Assembly: GCF_900090305.1 (NCBI RefSeq)
Contig: NZ_LT607751.1
Span: 1,116,001-1,180,000, forward strand
Direction of reading: 5' to 3'
DNA: 64,000 bases
DNA from: Micromonospora siamensis
GTDB taxonomy: Bacteria; Actinomycetota; Actinomycetes; Mycobacteriales; Micromonosporaceae
Made by a program: the position numbers and the translations under genes. The notes beneath the pieces are model-generated. The model did not search any database, had not been told where the DNA came from, and was given only the letters and a program-made list of their open reading frames with translations. This document shows, piece by piece, positions 33,355-42,302 of this stretch. The number at the start of each line of letters is the position of its first letter. Position 1 is the first letter of the stretch.

Positions 33355-33978
33355 ATGCCCCCACTGATGGTCGGTTTCGACCTCGACATGACCCTGGTCG
33401 ACTCCCGCCCCGGTATCGCCGCCGCGTTCCGGGCGTTGACCGCGCGGACCGGCGTGCACGTCGACGCCGAGGCGGCCGTGGCCCGGCTGGGGCCGCCGCT
33501 GCGTACCGAGATCGCCCGCTGGTTCCCGCCCGAGCAGGTGGAGGAGGCGGTGCTGACCTACCGGGAGCTCTACCCGGCGTACGCGATCACCCCGACCGTC
33601 CCGATGCCCGGCGCGGCGGCGGCGATCACCGCGGTGCACGAGCGCGGCGGCCGGGTCATGGTGGTCACCGCCAAGCTGGGCCGGCTGGCGAAGCTGCACC
33701 TGGACCACCTGGGGCTGGCCGTGGACGAGCTGGCCGGGGATCTGTTCGCCGACCAGAAGGCGACCGCCCTGCGGGAGCACGGGGCGACCCTCTACGTCGG
33801 CGACCACGTGGCAGACATGGTGGCGGCCCGGGCGGCCGGGATCCCCGGGGTGGCGGTGGCGACCGGCCCCTGTCCGGCCGGTGACCTGCGCGACGCCGGG
33901 GCGTACGCGGTCCTCGATGACCTCACCGGATTCCCGGGGGCGCTAGACCGGATCATCCGGCTAGCCTTGGAGCAGTAG
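33355..33978 (+). CDS. HAD-family phosphatase (phosphoglycolate phosphatase-like)
   Basis: 207 residues. Catalytic loop GFDLDMTLVDS, second motif MVVTAKLGR, and LYVGDHVADMVAARAAGIPG as the metal-binding motif. In the DLDxT position the sequence is DLDMT, as in Gph-type enzymes. The substrate is unknown. The ATG at 33355 is 6 nt after a TACGTT -10 box, which suggests a leaderless transcript and excludes the ATG seven codons upstream. A cold-shock gene follows 28 bp later. Confidence 0.88.
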   Translation: MPPLMVGFDLDMTLVDSRPGIAAAFRALTARTGVHVDAEAAVARLGPPLRTEIARWFPPEQVEEAVLTYRELYPAYAITPTVPMPGAAAAITAVHERGGRVMVVTAKLGRLAKLHLDHLGLAVDELAGDLFADQKATALREHGATLYVGDHVADMVAARAAGIPGVAVATGPCPAGDLRDAGAYAVLDDLTGFPGALDRIIRLALEQ

Positions 33979-34006
33979 TCGGATCGAGCGAAGCAGGGGT
34001 TCCACA

Positions 34007-34393
34007 GTGCCGACGGGTCGAGTGAAGTGGTATGACGCGGCCAAGGGATACGGGTTCGTCACCAGTGACGAGGGTGGCGACGTGTTCCTGCCGAAGGGCG
34101 CGCTGCCGGCGGGTGTCACCGACCTCAAGGGTGGCCAGAAGATCGACTTCAGCGTGGTGGACAGCCGCCGCGGCTCCCAGGCGATGGGGGTCCGGCTGCT
34201 GGAGGCGCCGCCCTCGGTGGCGGAGCTGCGCCGCCGGCCGGCCGAGGAGCTGCACGGCATGGTCGAGGACATGATCAAGGTGCTGGAGGCGAAGGTCCAG
34301 CCGGACCTGGGCCGGGGCCGCTTCCCGGACCGCAAGACCGCGCAGAAGATCGCTCAGCTCGTCCACGCGGTGGCGCGCGAGCTGGAGGTCTGA
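34007..34393 (+). CDS. Cold-shock protein (CspA family) with C-terminal extension
   Basis: 128 residues. The cold-shock domain has RNP1 KGYGFVTS (13-20) and RNP2 DVFLPKG (25-31) and binds single-stranded RNA or DNA as a chaperone. Unlike ~67-residue CspA it has about 60 extra helical residues (from ELRRRPAEELHGMVEDMIKV), a form common in actinobacteria. GTG start with AGGGG upstream. The 3' end overlaps the convergent mqnD by 40 bp. Confidence 0.92.
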   Translation: MPTGRVKWYDAAKGYGFVTSDEGGDVFLPKGALPAGVTDLKGGQKIDFSVVDSRRGSQAMGVRLLEAPPSVAELRRRPAEELHGMVEDMIKVLEAKVQPDLGRGRFPDRKTAQKIAQLVHAVARELEV

Positions 34394-35253
34394 GGGCTGG
34401 AGGTTCGCGGAACGAGCCCGGCGTCGGCGGCCCGGCCCAGCAGCGCCTGCACGGCGGCGAAGCCGGCCTCACCCAGGTCGGCGGTGAACTCGTTGACGTA
34501 GAGGCCGATGTGCCGGTCCACCACGTCGGGCTCCATCTCCTGGGCGTGCGCCAACACGTACTCCCGGCTGGCCGCAGGGTCGGCCCACGCCTGCCGGACG
34601 GACTCCCGGATCCAGCCGGCGGCCTCGACCGGATCGACGGCGCCCTTGCGGGCCAGGATCGCCCCGAGCGGGATCGGCAGACCGGTGGTCGACTCCCACC
34701 ACTCGCCGAGGTCGACCAGGGCGGTCAGCCCGTGCCGCGGGTAGGTGAACCGGGCCTCGTGGATCACCAGCCCGGCGTCGTACCGGCCGGCCGCCACCCC
34801 GGGCATGATCTCGTGGAACGGCACCACCTCGATCCGGGCCGGCGGTCGCTCCGCCGACCAGAGCCGGAACAGCAGGTACGCCGTCGTCCGGTCGCCCGGC
34901 ACCGCCACGGTCGCCCCGGACAGGTCGGCCAGGCCGCTCGCGGTCTCGCCGCTCCCGGTCCCGCCGGTCCGGTCGCTCGCGGTCCGGTCGCCGCGGGTGA
35001 GCATCAGGGGTCCGCAGCCACGGCCCAGCGCCCCGCCGCACGGCAGCAGGTGGTAGTCGTCCAGCAGCCACGGCAGCGCCGCGTAGCTCACCTTGACCAG
35101 GTCGAACGCACCCCGCTCGGCGGCGGTGTTGGTGACGTCCACGTCGGCGTAGGTCACCTCCACCGGCGGCGCGCCGGGCACCCGCCCGTGCACCAGGGCG
35201 TCGAAGACGAACGTGTCGTTGGGGCAGGGCGAGATCGCGAGGGAGAGCGCCAC
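34354..35253 (-). CDS. mqnD: 1,4-dihydroxy-6-naphthoate synthase
   Basis: 299 residues of the MqnA/MqnD periplasmic-binding-protein fold, starting LSLAISPCPNDTFVFDALVH and including TAAERGAFDLVKVSYAALPW and LPIPLGAILARKG. MqnD converts cyclic dehypoxanthinyl futalosine to 1,4-dihydroxy-6-naphthoate in the futalosine route to menaquinone. A Ser/Thr/Gly-rich insert (DRTASDRTGGTGSGETASG) from short DNA repeats sits near residue 100. GTG start. mqnB lies 1.3 kb away on the same strand. Confidence 0.93.
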   Translation of the reverse strand: MALSLAISPCPNDTFVFDALVHGRVPGAPPVEVTYADVDVTNTAAERGAFDLVKVSYAALPWLLDDYHLLPCGGALGRGCGPLMLTRGDRTASDRTGGTGSGETASGLADLSGATVAVPGDRTTAYLLFRLWSAERPPARIEVVPFHEIMPGVAAGRYDAGLVIHEARFTYPRHGLTALVDLGEWWESTTGLPIPLGAILARKGAVDPVEAAGWIRESVRQAWADPAASREYVLAHAQEMEPDVVDRHIGLYVNEFTADLGEAGFAAVQALLGRAADAGLVPRTSSPQTSSSRATAWTS

Positions 35254-35364
35254 ACCCCCACCGTATCCCCGCCGCCGGCCCACCTCCGCCGCGGCCGTCC
35301 GGCCGGGACCTCCCGGCCTGGCCGGCGGGTGCCTGAGCAGCGGCGGCACCTGTCCTTCGCGACG

Positions 35365-35556
35365 CTACGGACTTGAGAGCGTGAACGACTCACGGCGGGT
35401 CGACGGCCCGTGGGCCGACGCTTCGCGTGCCGTCGGTGCCGGTGGTGTCAAGAGGGCCATCCCGCCGGGGGCCGGTCGGGAGTCCGGCCCCGCAAGAGGA
35501 ATCCGGTCGAAGGACGGTCGGACGTGGCTGAGTCATCCACGCTCTCAAGTCTGTAG
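35365..35556. repeat. Paired 27-bp inverted element (REPIN/MITE-like), copy C
   Basis: Arms at 35365-35391 (CTACGGACTTGAGAGC...GACTC) and 35530-35556 (inverse, three differences) enclose 138 bp. The pair fills most of the 402-bp gap between the mqnD start and the XRE-GNAT gene; nothing else is recognised in the gap. Its total length (192 bp) nearly equals that of copy A (194 bp). Confidence 0.9.
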
Positions 35557-35655
35557 CGTGCAGCGACCACCCTTCATCCCCAGCTCCGGGACTTGTCCAC
35601 AGGGTTTTCCACAGGGCGTCGGGGCCTGTTGAAGAACTTCGGTCGCGCGGGAAGC

Positions 35656-36516
35656 ATGGAGGACATGACCGGGCCGGAGGAGACGGTCGATCTGGCTGCG
35701 ACGCTCCGCGCACTACGCCGCCAGGCCGACCTGAGCCAGCGGGAGCTGGCCGAGAAGGCGGGAGTCCCGCAGAGCACCGTCGCCCGGATCGAGGCCGGGC
35801 GGGCGACGGACGTGCGGTTCCGCACCGTCGAACAGCTCGTTCGCGCCGCCGCCGGGCGACTCACCATCGCGCTCGCCGGCTCGGCGGGCACCGAGCCGCC
35901 GGACACGCGCTCGTTGCCGCTCGTGCCGCACGAGGGGCTGCGGGATGCCGCCGGGCGACAGTGCCCGCCCCACCTGGACGCCCGGGAGGTCCGCGAACCG
36001 CGAGACTGGCCGGGAGCCTGGTGGGCCGCGTGGGGCAACCTGCCGCCGCCCCTCTGGCCACTGCCCTTGCCGGCGGCCACCTACCGGCGTGACCGGCGTG
36101 AGCGTGACCGGCGGCGGCGCGCCGAGGAGGTTCGGCGTTCGGTCCGGATCAGGCGCTTCACCGGTGGCGACCTACCCGCCACGTCCTGGCGGTTCGTGGC
36201 GGAGCTGCCCGACGGCGACCTCGTAGGCGAGTTGCGGGCACACGAGGTCAGCGTCGACCTGCTGCTCGGGTACGACCTGGGCGACCGCCGCGAGGTCGTC
36301 CTCGACGGGGTGCTGGTCCGGGCCGAGGCCAGGGGTCTCGGCATCGGGCGTCGCCTGCTGGAAGCGCTGCGGATCGAGCTGCAACGGGTGGGCATCGTCC
36401 GGGCACACGCGATCGCGGAGTTCGAGGGCATCGGGTTCCTCATCGCCTGCGGCTACCGGGTGGAGACGGGTCGGCCGGTGGCGTTCAGCCTCGACCTCGA
36501 GGCCGAACACCGCTGA
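35656..36516 (+). CDS. XRE helix-turn-helix fused to a GNAT acetyltransferase
   Basis: 286 residues. Residues ~15-75 form an XRE domain (LRRQADLSQRELAEKAGVPQ, STVARIEAGR). After a Pro/Arg-rich linker (PLPLPAATYRRDRRERDRRR), the C-terminal third is GNAT-like, with VLVRAEARGLGIGRRLLEAL as the acetyl-CoA loop (usual form RGxGIG) and IACGYRVETGRPVAF. The fusion implies acetylation tied to a DNA-bound or regulatory role; substrate unknown. ATG 35656 is used; another ATG three codons on is possible. Confidence 0.85.
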   Translation: MEDMTGPEETVDLAATLRALRRQADLSQRELAEKAGVPQSTVARIEAGRATDVRFRTVEQLVRAAAGRLTIALAGSAGTEPPDTRSLPLVPHEGLRDAAGRQCPPHLDAREVREPRDWPGAWWAAWGNLPPPLWPLPLPAATYRRDRRERDRRRRAEEVRRSVRIRRFTGGDLPATSWRFVAELPDGDLVGELRAHEVSVDLLLGYDLGDRREVVLDGVLVRAEARGLGIGRRLLEALRIELQRVGIVRAHAIAEFEGIGFLIACGYRVETGRPVAFSLDLEAEHR

Positions 36517-36560
36517 CCGGTCGACCGGGCCACGGACCCGGTTCGGTATCGGCCGCGGGC

Positions 36561-37211
36561 TCAGCGCAGGGCGCGGGCGGCCTCGGTGAGGGCGGCGAAC
36601 GCCTCCCGCATGCGCCAGGTGTCGCGGTCGCGGGGGCCGATCGGGTTGGAGACGGTGCGTAGCTCGACAAAGGGCAGGCCGGCCTGGGCCGCGGCGACGG
36701 CCACGCCGTACCCCTCCATGGCCTCGGCGACGGCGTCGGGGTGACGGTCGGCCAGGGCCAGGGTGCTGGCGGCCGTGCCGGTGACCGTGGCGACGGTCAG
36801 CACCGCGCCCACGGTCGCCGCCGGGAGCGCGTGGCGGAGGTCGGCGAGCAGCCCCGGGTCGGCTTCCACGGAGGGGCCGCCGCCCAGCCACTCGGGCGGC
36901 ATGCCCAGCTCGTCGATCGGGATGAAGCCCCCCGGCGACTCGGCGCCCAGGTCGGCGGCGACACTGCGGGTGCCCAGCACCGTGCCGCCGACCGGCGCTC
37001 GGCCGGCGAAGCCGCCGCCGATACCGGCGCTCACCACCGCCCGGAACGGGTGGCCGGCCGCCTCCGCCAGGGCGAGCAGGCGGGCCGTGGCCGCGCCCGC
37101 CACCGCCGGGCCCACCCCCACCGGGCGGACCGTCACCGTCGGGTCGGTCAGGCCGGCGCGAACCGCCTCCGCCTCCGCCGGCACGGCGGTCACCACCAGC
37201 AGACCGGTCAC
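36561..37211 (-). CDS. mqnB: Futalosine hydrolase
   Basis: 216 residues of the nucleoside phosphorylase/hydrolase fold: LLVVTAVPAEAEAVRAG, VVSAGIGGGFAGRAPVGG, and the catalytic region AEAMEGYGVAVAAAQAGLPF with VELRTVSNPIGPRD. It removes hypoxanthine from futalosine (or its aminodeoxy form) in menaquinone synthesis, upstream of the MqnD step. The GTG overlaps the stop of the MFS gene (GTGA), so the two are translated together. Confidence 0.92.
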   Translation of the reverse strand: MTGLLVVTAVPAEAEAVRAGLTDPTVTVRPVGVGPAVAGAATARLLALAEAAGHPFRAVVSAGIGGGFAGRAPVGGTVLGTRSVAADLGAESPGGFIPIDELGMPPEWLGGGPSVEADPGLLADLRHALPAATVGAVLTVATVTGTAASTLALADRHPDAVAEAMEGYGVAVAAAQAGLPFVELRTVSNPIGPRDRDTWRMREAFAALTEAARALR

Positions 37212-38911
37212 GACACCGGGCCCGGGGAGTTGCGGCGCTGCTCGTCGTCCACGCCACCCGGCCCGGAGACCGCCGAAGAGGGCCGGTAGACGTGGTAGCC
37301 CGGCGGCGCCAGCCCGGCCTCGTCGGCCTGACCGGGCACGCCGGCCCCCGGCATGTCGGGGCCGCGTACGGCGGGCTCCGGAACGCCCGACCCGGTCGGC
37401 GCCGGCGAGGTCGGTGCGGCCTCGACCGGCTCGTCCCGGTGGTCGGCCCCGGCCTGCGCGCGGCGGGCCGCCTCGGCCTGCTCCGCCTCGGCGCGGCGGT
37501 CCTGCTCGGCCAGCTCGGCGTCGTCGAGCGGGCGCCCCACCAGCCGCTCGGCGCGCAGCCGGCCGGCGACCAGGACGCCCCGGGCGGCGGCGAGGACCGC
37601 CACGCCGGCGACCACCATGATCCCGATCCGGCCGGTGAACGGCACCAGGCCCAGCGCGCCGCCGGCCACGAAGGCGAGCATCAGCGCGGTCTCCGAGTGC
37701 GCGAAGGAACTCGCCCGCAGCCGCTCCGGGATGCGCTCCTGGATGGAGGCGTCCACCGCCAGCTTCGCCAGCCCGCTGAACAGGGCCGTCACCAGGCAGA
37801 GCACGGCCACCAGCGGCAGCGAGAACTTCACCGCGGCGAGCACCGCCACCCCGGCCACGATGATCAGTGAGCTGGACTGGATCGCGGTGGGGCGGTGGAT
37901 GCGCAGCCGGGTACCGACCGCGGTGGCCAGGAAGCCGCCCACCGCCAGCGCGCCGCCGACCAGGCCCAGCGCGGCCTGCGGGCTCAGCTGCCGGCCGAGG
38001 AAGTCGGTGGTCAGATCGCCGGACTTGATCGCGAAGGCGAGGAAGAGCAGCAGGAAGCCGTACATGCCGCGCAGGCTGGCGGAGCCGATCAGGGTGGCGA
38101 TGACCAGCCGGCCCGCCGGACGGCCCCGGCCCAGCGGGCGGTCCCGGTCCTTGCGGCGCAGCGCACGCAGCGGCCGCGGCACCCGCTCGGGTGGCTCCGA
38201 GTCCGCCTTCGGCGGCAGCCGCAGCGCGATCACCATGCCGACCAGGAAGATCACCGAGGCGACCCGGAGCGGCCACTGCGGCCCCAACCAGAACGCCGCC
38301 AGGCCGAGCGGCGCCACCAGCGCGCCCGCCACCGTCCCGTACACGCTGGCGCGCGCCCCGACCTGGGACAGACCCAGCCCTTCGGGCAGCAGCCGGGGAA
38401 CGGCGGCCGAGCGGGCCACCCCGTACGCCCGGGAGAGCGCCAGCACCCCGAAGGCCGCCGGATACAGGCCGAAGCTGCCCAGGTAGTCCGAGATCAACCA
38501 GGCCAGGAAGGCGCGGCCCAGCATGGTGGTGGCCAGCGCGTACCGACGGCCGTGCCGGAAGTGGTCCAGCAGCGGGCCCACCACCGGCGCCAGCATGGCG
38601 AACGGCACCATCGTGACCAGCAGGTAGAGCGCCACCTTGTTGCGCGCCTCGCCGAGCGGCACGTCGAAGAAGATCGTCCCGGCCAGGCCGATCGCGATCA
38701 GCGTGTCCCCCGCGCAGGAGACCGCGTGCAGGTCGAAGAGGCGGACCATGCCCACCTCGTTGCCGGCGCTGCGGGCCCGGGCCGAGCCGGCCCGCCGGGT
38801 CATCCAGCGGCCACTGCTCACCGAACCGCGCAGCAGCAGCCGGGTGGCCCGGATGCCGGTACCCACGGTCCGCCCCAGGAGAGACCGCTCGGGACGGGAG
38901 AACGACGGCAT
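37208..38911 (-). CDS. MFS transporter coupled to mqnB
   Basis: About 567 residues with a dozen hydrophobic spans, for example LYLLVTMVPFAMLAPVVGPL and VIATLIGSASLRGMYGFLLL. A charged tail of more than 100 residues rich in Glu, Ala, Pro and Gly follows the last span. MFS proteins move small solutes using ion gradients; the substrate is not evident. Overlap with mqnB suggests a link to menaquinone or purine salvage, but that is inference. The ATG at 38909-38911 has GAGG 9 nt upstream; an ATG three codons earlier is an alternative. Confidence 0.85.
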   Translation of the reverse strand: MPSFSRPERSLLGRTVGTGIRATRLLLRGSVSSGRWMTRRAGSARARSAGNEVGMVRLFDLHAVSCAGDTLIAIGLAGTIFFDVPLGEARNKVALYLLVTMVPFAMLAPVVGPLLDHFRHGRRYALATTMLGRAFLAWLISDYLGSFGLYPAAFGVLALSRAYGVARSAAVPRLLPEGLGLSQVGARASVYGTVAGALVAPLGLAAFWLGPQWPLRVASVIFLVGMVIALRLPPKADSEPPERVPRPLRALRRKDRDRPLGRGRPAGRLVIATLIGSASLRGMYGFLLLFLAFAIKSGDLTTDFLGRQLSPQAALGLVGGALAVGGFLATAVGTRLRIHRPTAIQSSSLIIVAGVAVLAAVKFSLPLVAVLCLVTALFSGLAKLAVDASIQERIPERLRASSFAHSETALMLAFVAGGALGLVPFTGRIGIMVVAGVAVLAAARGVLVAGRLRAERLVGRPLDDAELAEQDRRAEAEQAEAARRAQAGADHRDEPVEAAPTSPAPTGSGVPEPAVRGPDMPGAGVPGQADEAGLAPPGYHVYRPSSAVSGPGGVDDEQRRNSPGPVS

Positions 38912-39016
38912 GTGCTCCATCCTCGCCCATTCGCCCCGCGAACGCCGCAGCACCGGCGGAGAAGCTCACCGGGGAGTGCCTGTCGGCCCGCGCCGGGCAT
39001 GGGGAACAATGGACCG

Positions 39017-39835
39017 GTGACCAGGCCCGCCACCACCCGCGTCCGCCTCGACCAGGTCTGCGCCGCCGCCGTCGATGTGGCCCGCGCCGCGATCACCGAG
39101 GTCGAGCCCTCGGACATCGGCGCCCACCTGCAGGCCGTCGCCGAAGGTGACCGACTCGTCACCCACTACTTCGAATGCCTGATGGCCGGCTACCGGGGCT
39201 GGCGCTGGGCGGTCACCGTCACCCGGGTGCCCCGCAGCCGCACCGTCACCATCTGCGAGACGGTCCTGCTCCCGGGCTCCGACGCGCTGCTCGCCCCCGG
39301 CTGGCTGCCCTGGCAGGAGCGGCTCAAGCCGGGCGACCTCGGCCCCGGTGACCTGCTTCCCACCCCCGCCGACGACGACCGCCTCGCCCCCGGCTACCTG
39401 CTCTCCGACGACCCGGCGGTCGAGGAGACGGCGTGGGAGCTCGGCCTGGGCCGGCCCCGGGTGCTGTCCCGGGAGGGCCGCGCCGAGGCCGCCCAGCGCT
39501 GGTACGACGGCGACCACGGCCCCGACGCGCCGATCTCCACCGCGGCGCCCGCCGCCGCCCGCTGCGGCAGCTGCGGCTTCTACCTGCCGCTCGCCGGTGC
39601 GCTGCGGCAGTCCTTCGGCGCCTGCGGCAACTTCTACGCCCCCGACGACGGCCGGGTGGTCTCCGCCGACCACGGCTGCGGCGCGCACTCCGAGACGCTG
39701 ACCGAGACCCCCGAGACGCCCGTCGACGAGCTGCCGACCGTGTACGACGACAGCGCCGTCGAGGCGGTCTCGGTGAGCCGGGCCCCCGGCTCGGTGGAGG
39801 CGGCGGAGCCGGCCGAGCCGTACGGGCACTCCTGA
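39017..39835 (+). CDS. DUF3027 domain-containing protein
   Basis: 272 residues. Core motifs are HYFECLMAGYRGWRWAVTVT, ETVLLPGSDALLAPGWLPWQ and RCGSCGFYLPLAGALRQSFG, followed by an acidic tail. The Cys pairs CGSC and SFGACGN look able to bind a metal. The family is restricted to actinobacteria and has no assigned function. The GTG at 39017 follows AACAAT by 6 nt, a leaderless arrangement. Confidence 0.9.
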   Translation: MTRPATTRVRLDQVCAAAVDVARAAITEVEPSDIGAHLQAVAEGDRLVTHYFECLMAGYRGWRWAVTVTRVPRSRTVTICETVLLPGSDALLAPGWLPWQERLKPGDLGPGDLLPTPADDDRLAPGYLLSDDPAVEETAWELGLGRPRVLSREGRAEAAQRWYDGDHGPDAPISTAAPAAARCGSCGFYLPLAGALRQSFGACGNFYAPDDGRVVSADHGCGAHSETLTETPETPVDELPTVYDDSAVEAVSVSRAPGSVEAAEPAEPYGHS

Positions 39836-39839
39836 GCGG

Positions 39840-40097
39840 TCAGCTCCGCGCGGCGGCGGCCCGACGGCGACGTCGGTGCGCGTCGTGCCGCATCATCGTG
39901 GCCAGACCGGGGAAGCCCCACAGGAAACCGGCCAGGCAGGTCCAGAGCCAGTTCTGGCGGCCGTGTTCGGTGAGCCAGCCGCGGAAGAAGATCAGCAGGA
40001 CCAGGCCGGCCACCGCCCACACCACCAGCCCGACGAGGGCGAACGGGACCATCGGCGGGTCGAGCGGCTCCGGCCGCGGCGGCTGCTGCTGAGGCAC
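39840..40097 (-). CDS. DUF2530 small membrane protein
   Basis: 85 residues with two membrane spans (VPFALVGLVVWAVAGLVLLI and WLWTCLAGFLWGFPGLATMM) and a basic tail HDAHRRRRRAAAAR. The opening PQQQPPRPEPLDPPMVPFAL is typical of the actinobacterial DUF2530 family, whose role is unknown. The GTG at 40095-40097 is 6 nt after TACGCT, a leaderless start. It nearly abuts the end of the DUF3027 gene. Confidence 0.88.
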   Translation of the reverse strand: MPQQQPPRPEPLDPPMVPFALVGLVVWAVAGLVLLIFFRGWLTEHGRQNWLWTCLAGFLWGFPGLATMMRHDAHRRRRRAAAARS

Positions 40098-40186
40098 CGG
40101 CAAAGCGTACGCGATGCGCCTTCCCTGCCGGCCACTGATCTGCGACGATGCGCGCGACAGTCCGAAGATCACCTGTGAGGGACCCG

Positions 40187-41668
40187 ATGGCCATTGCGCC
40201 GCCGCCGGACCACGGCACCGTTCCCGATCCCGCTCACCCCCGCTCCGGATTCGACCGCTTCTTCGAGGTCTCCGCCCGTGGCTCGACGATGAGCCGCGAG
40301 GTGCGGGGTGGCCTGGCCACCTTCTTCACGATGGCGTACATCGTGGTGCTCAACCCACTGATCCTGGGCGGTGCCGTCGACGGCGACGGCAACAAGCTCC
40401 CGATCCCCGCGCTGGCCGCCGCGACGGCGCTGGTGGCCGGCCTGATGACGATCCTGATGGGCGTGGTCGGACGCTTCCCGATGGCCCTCGCCGCCGGACT
40501 GGGCGTCAACGCGCTGGTGGCCTTCGAGATCGCCCCGGAGATGACCTGGGCGGACGCGATGGGTCTGGTGGTGATCGAGGGCGTGGTGATCGCGATCCTC
40601 GTGCTCACCGGGCTGCGTACGGCGGTGTTCCGTTCGGTGCCCACCCAGCTGAAGACGGCGATCGGCGTCGGCATCGGGCTCTTCCTGACCATCATCGGCC
40701 TGGTCGACGCCGGCTTCGTGCGCCGGGTTCCGGACGCGGCGAACACGACCGTGCCGGTGGGCCTGGGCATCAACGGCAAGATCGTCAGCTGGCCGATGCT
40801 GGTCTTCGTGGTAGGCCTGCTGGTGACCATCGTGCTGGTGGTACGCCGGGTGCGCGGCGCGATCCTGATCGGCATCCTCGCCTCCACCGTGCTGGCGATC
40901 GTCGTGGAGGCCATCGCCAAGGTCGGCCCGTCGTTCGTCAACGGTCAGCCGAACCCGAAGGGCTGGTCGCTGAACGTGCCGGCGCTGCCGGAGAAGGTGG
41001 TGGACGTCCCCGACCTGTCCCTGATCGGCAACTTCAACGTGCTGGACTCGTGGACCCGGGTCGGCTGGCTGGTGCCGCTGATGTTCGTCTTCACGCTGCT
41101 GATCACGGACTTCTTCGACACCATGGGCACGATGGTCGCGATCGGCCAGGAGGGGGGCATGCTCGACGAGCGGGGCACCCCGCCCCGGGCGCGGGAGATC
41201 CTGCTGGTCGACTCGATCGCCGCGGCGGCGGGCGGCACGGCCAGCGTCTCGAGCAACACGTCGTACATCGAGAGTGCCGCCGGTGTCGCCGAGGGCGCCC
41301 GGACCGGCGTGGCCAACCTGGTCACCGGCGCGCTGTTCCTGCTGGCGATGTTCCTGGCGCCGCTGGCGACGGTGGTGCCGTTCGAGGCGGCCTCCACCGC
41401 GCTGGTGGTGGTGGGCTTCCTGATGATGACCGCGGTGCGGACCATCGACTGGACCGACTACGAGATCGCCGTTCCGGCGTTCCTCACCATCGTGCTGATG
41501 CCGTTCACGTACTCGATCTCGAACGGCATCGGCGCCGGCATCATCACCTACGTCCTGGTGAAGCTCGCCAAGGGCAAGGCGCGGGAGATCCACCCGCTGC
41601 TGTACTTCGTGGCGCTGCTGTTCGTGCTGTACTTCCTGCGCGGGCCGATCGAGTCCGCGGTGCTCTGA
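40187..41668 (+). CDS. NCS2-family purine permease (AzgA/PbuG-like)
   Basis: 493 residues and about 12-13 hydrophobic spans. Signatures are TFFTMAYIVVLNPLIL, LAAGLGVNALVAFEIAPEMT, FFDTMGTMVAIGQEGG and SVSSNTSYIESAAGVAEGAR, all of the AzgA-like branch of NCS2. It imports hypoxanthine, guanine or adenine with protons. GAGGGA lies 4 nt before the ATG at 40187; upstream in-frame starts lack such a site. Confidence 0.93.
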   Translation: MAIAPPPDHGTVPDPAHPRSGFDRFFEVSARGSTMSREVRGGLATFFTMAYIVVLNPLILGGAVDGDGNKLPIPALAAATALVAGLMTILMGVVGRFPMALAAGLGVNALVAFEIAPEMTWADAMGLVVIEGVVIAILVLTGLRTAVFRSVPTQLKTAIGVGIGLFLTIIGLVDAGFVRRVPDAANTTVPVGLGINGKIVSWPMLVFVVGLLVTIVLVVRRVRGAILIGILASTVLAIVVEAIAKVGPSFVNGQPNPKGWSLNVPALPEKVVDVPDLSLIGNFNVLDSWTRVGWLVPLMFVFTLLITDFFDTMGTMVAIGQEGGMLDERGTPPRAREILLVDSIAAAAGGTASVSSNTSYIESAAGVAEGARTGVANLVTGALFLLAMFLAPLATVVPFEAASTALVVVGFLMMTAVRTIDWTDYEIAVPAFLTIVLMPFTYSISNGIGAGIITYVLVKLAKGKAREIHPLLYFVALLFVLYFLRGPIESAVL

Positions 41669-41748
41669 CGCCCCACTCCGGGCCGGGGCCGAATCGGGCA
41701 CCCGGTCCGGAGCAGGGCAAACCTCCCGTGAGTGTGGTCATATCGCAT

Positions 41749-41783
41749 GTCGTTAGCCATGCTCATTAGATAAGCTAACGACT
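41749..41783 (+). promoter_or_regulatory. MarR-type operator over a leaderless promoter
   Basis: GTCGTTAGC (41749-41757) and GCTAACGAC (41774-41782) are perfectly inverted around a 16-bp centre. A -10 box TAAGCT (41771-41776) overlaps the right arm, and the MarR GTG begins 7 nt later at 41784. Binding of a MarR dimer would block its own promoter. Confidence 0.72.
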
Positions 41784-42233
41784 GTGACGGAGCGGACGGT
41801 GACGGCGGAACGCGTGCCACCGGCGCAGCTGGCCCCCCAGCTGCGGGATGCGATCACCCGGCTCAACCGGCGGGTCCGACAGGCCCGCCCGGTCGGTGAC
41901 CTGACGGTCACCCAGCTCTCCGCGCTGACCAGCCTCAAGCTGGCCGGCGCGCTGACCCCACGGGAGCTGGCCGACATCGAGCGGGTGCAGCCGCCCACGA
42001 TGACCAAGATCGTCGCGAAGCTGGAGGAGCGCGGCCTCGTGCAGCGCACCCCCCACCCGACCGACGGGCGGCAGGTCATCCTGGCGGCGACCGAGGGGGG
42101 CCGGGCCGTGCTCGACCAGTTCGAGCGGGCCCGCAACGAGTGGCTGGCCAGCCGACTGGCCGCCCTCGGCGAGGAGGAACGCGACACGCTGCGGCGGGCC
42201 GCGGAGATCCTCCAGCAGCTCGCCCGCGCCTGA
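41784..42233 (+). CDS. MarR-family transcriptional regulator
   Basis: 149 residues with a winged helix: LTPRELADIERVQPPTMTKI in the recognition region and VQRTPHPTDGRQVILAATEG as the wing. MarR proteins repress efflux or stress genes and release DNA on ligand binding. The gene is apparently leaderless behind a palindromic operator and is followed 69 bp downstream by an MFS exporter gene, the usual target. Confidence 0.93.
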   Translation: MTERTVTAERVPPAQLAPQLRDAITRLNRRVRQARPVGDLTVTQLSALTSLKLAGALTPRELADIERVQPPTMTKIVAKLEERGLVQRTPHPTDGRQVILAATEGGRAVLDQFERARNEWLASRLAALGEEERDTLRRAAEILQQLARA

Positions 42234-42302
42234 CCGCGCCTCGCGGTCCGCGCCGTCCGACGTCGATGACGCGTACGCGCGACCCGAGGAGGCGCACCAA
42301 GA

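Noticed and set aside
36561..38969. An 802-codon frame that would fuse mqnB to upstream sequence
   Set aside because: The upstream part is the wrong frame of the MFS gene; MqnB has its usual length from the GTG at 37209-37211.
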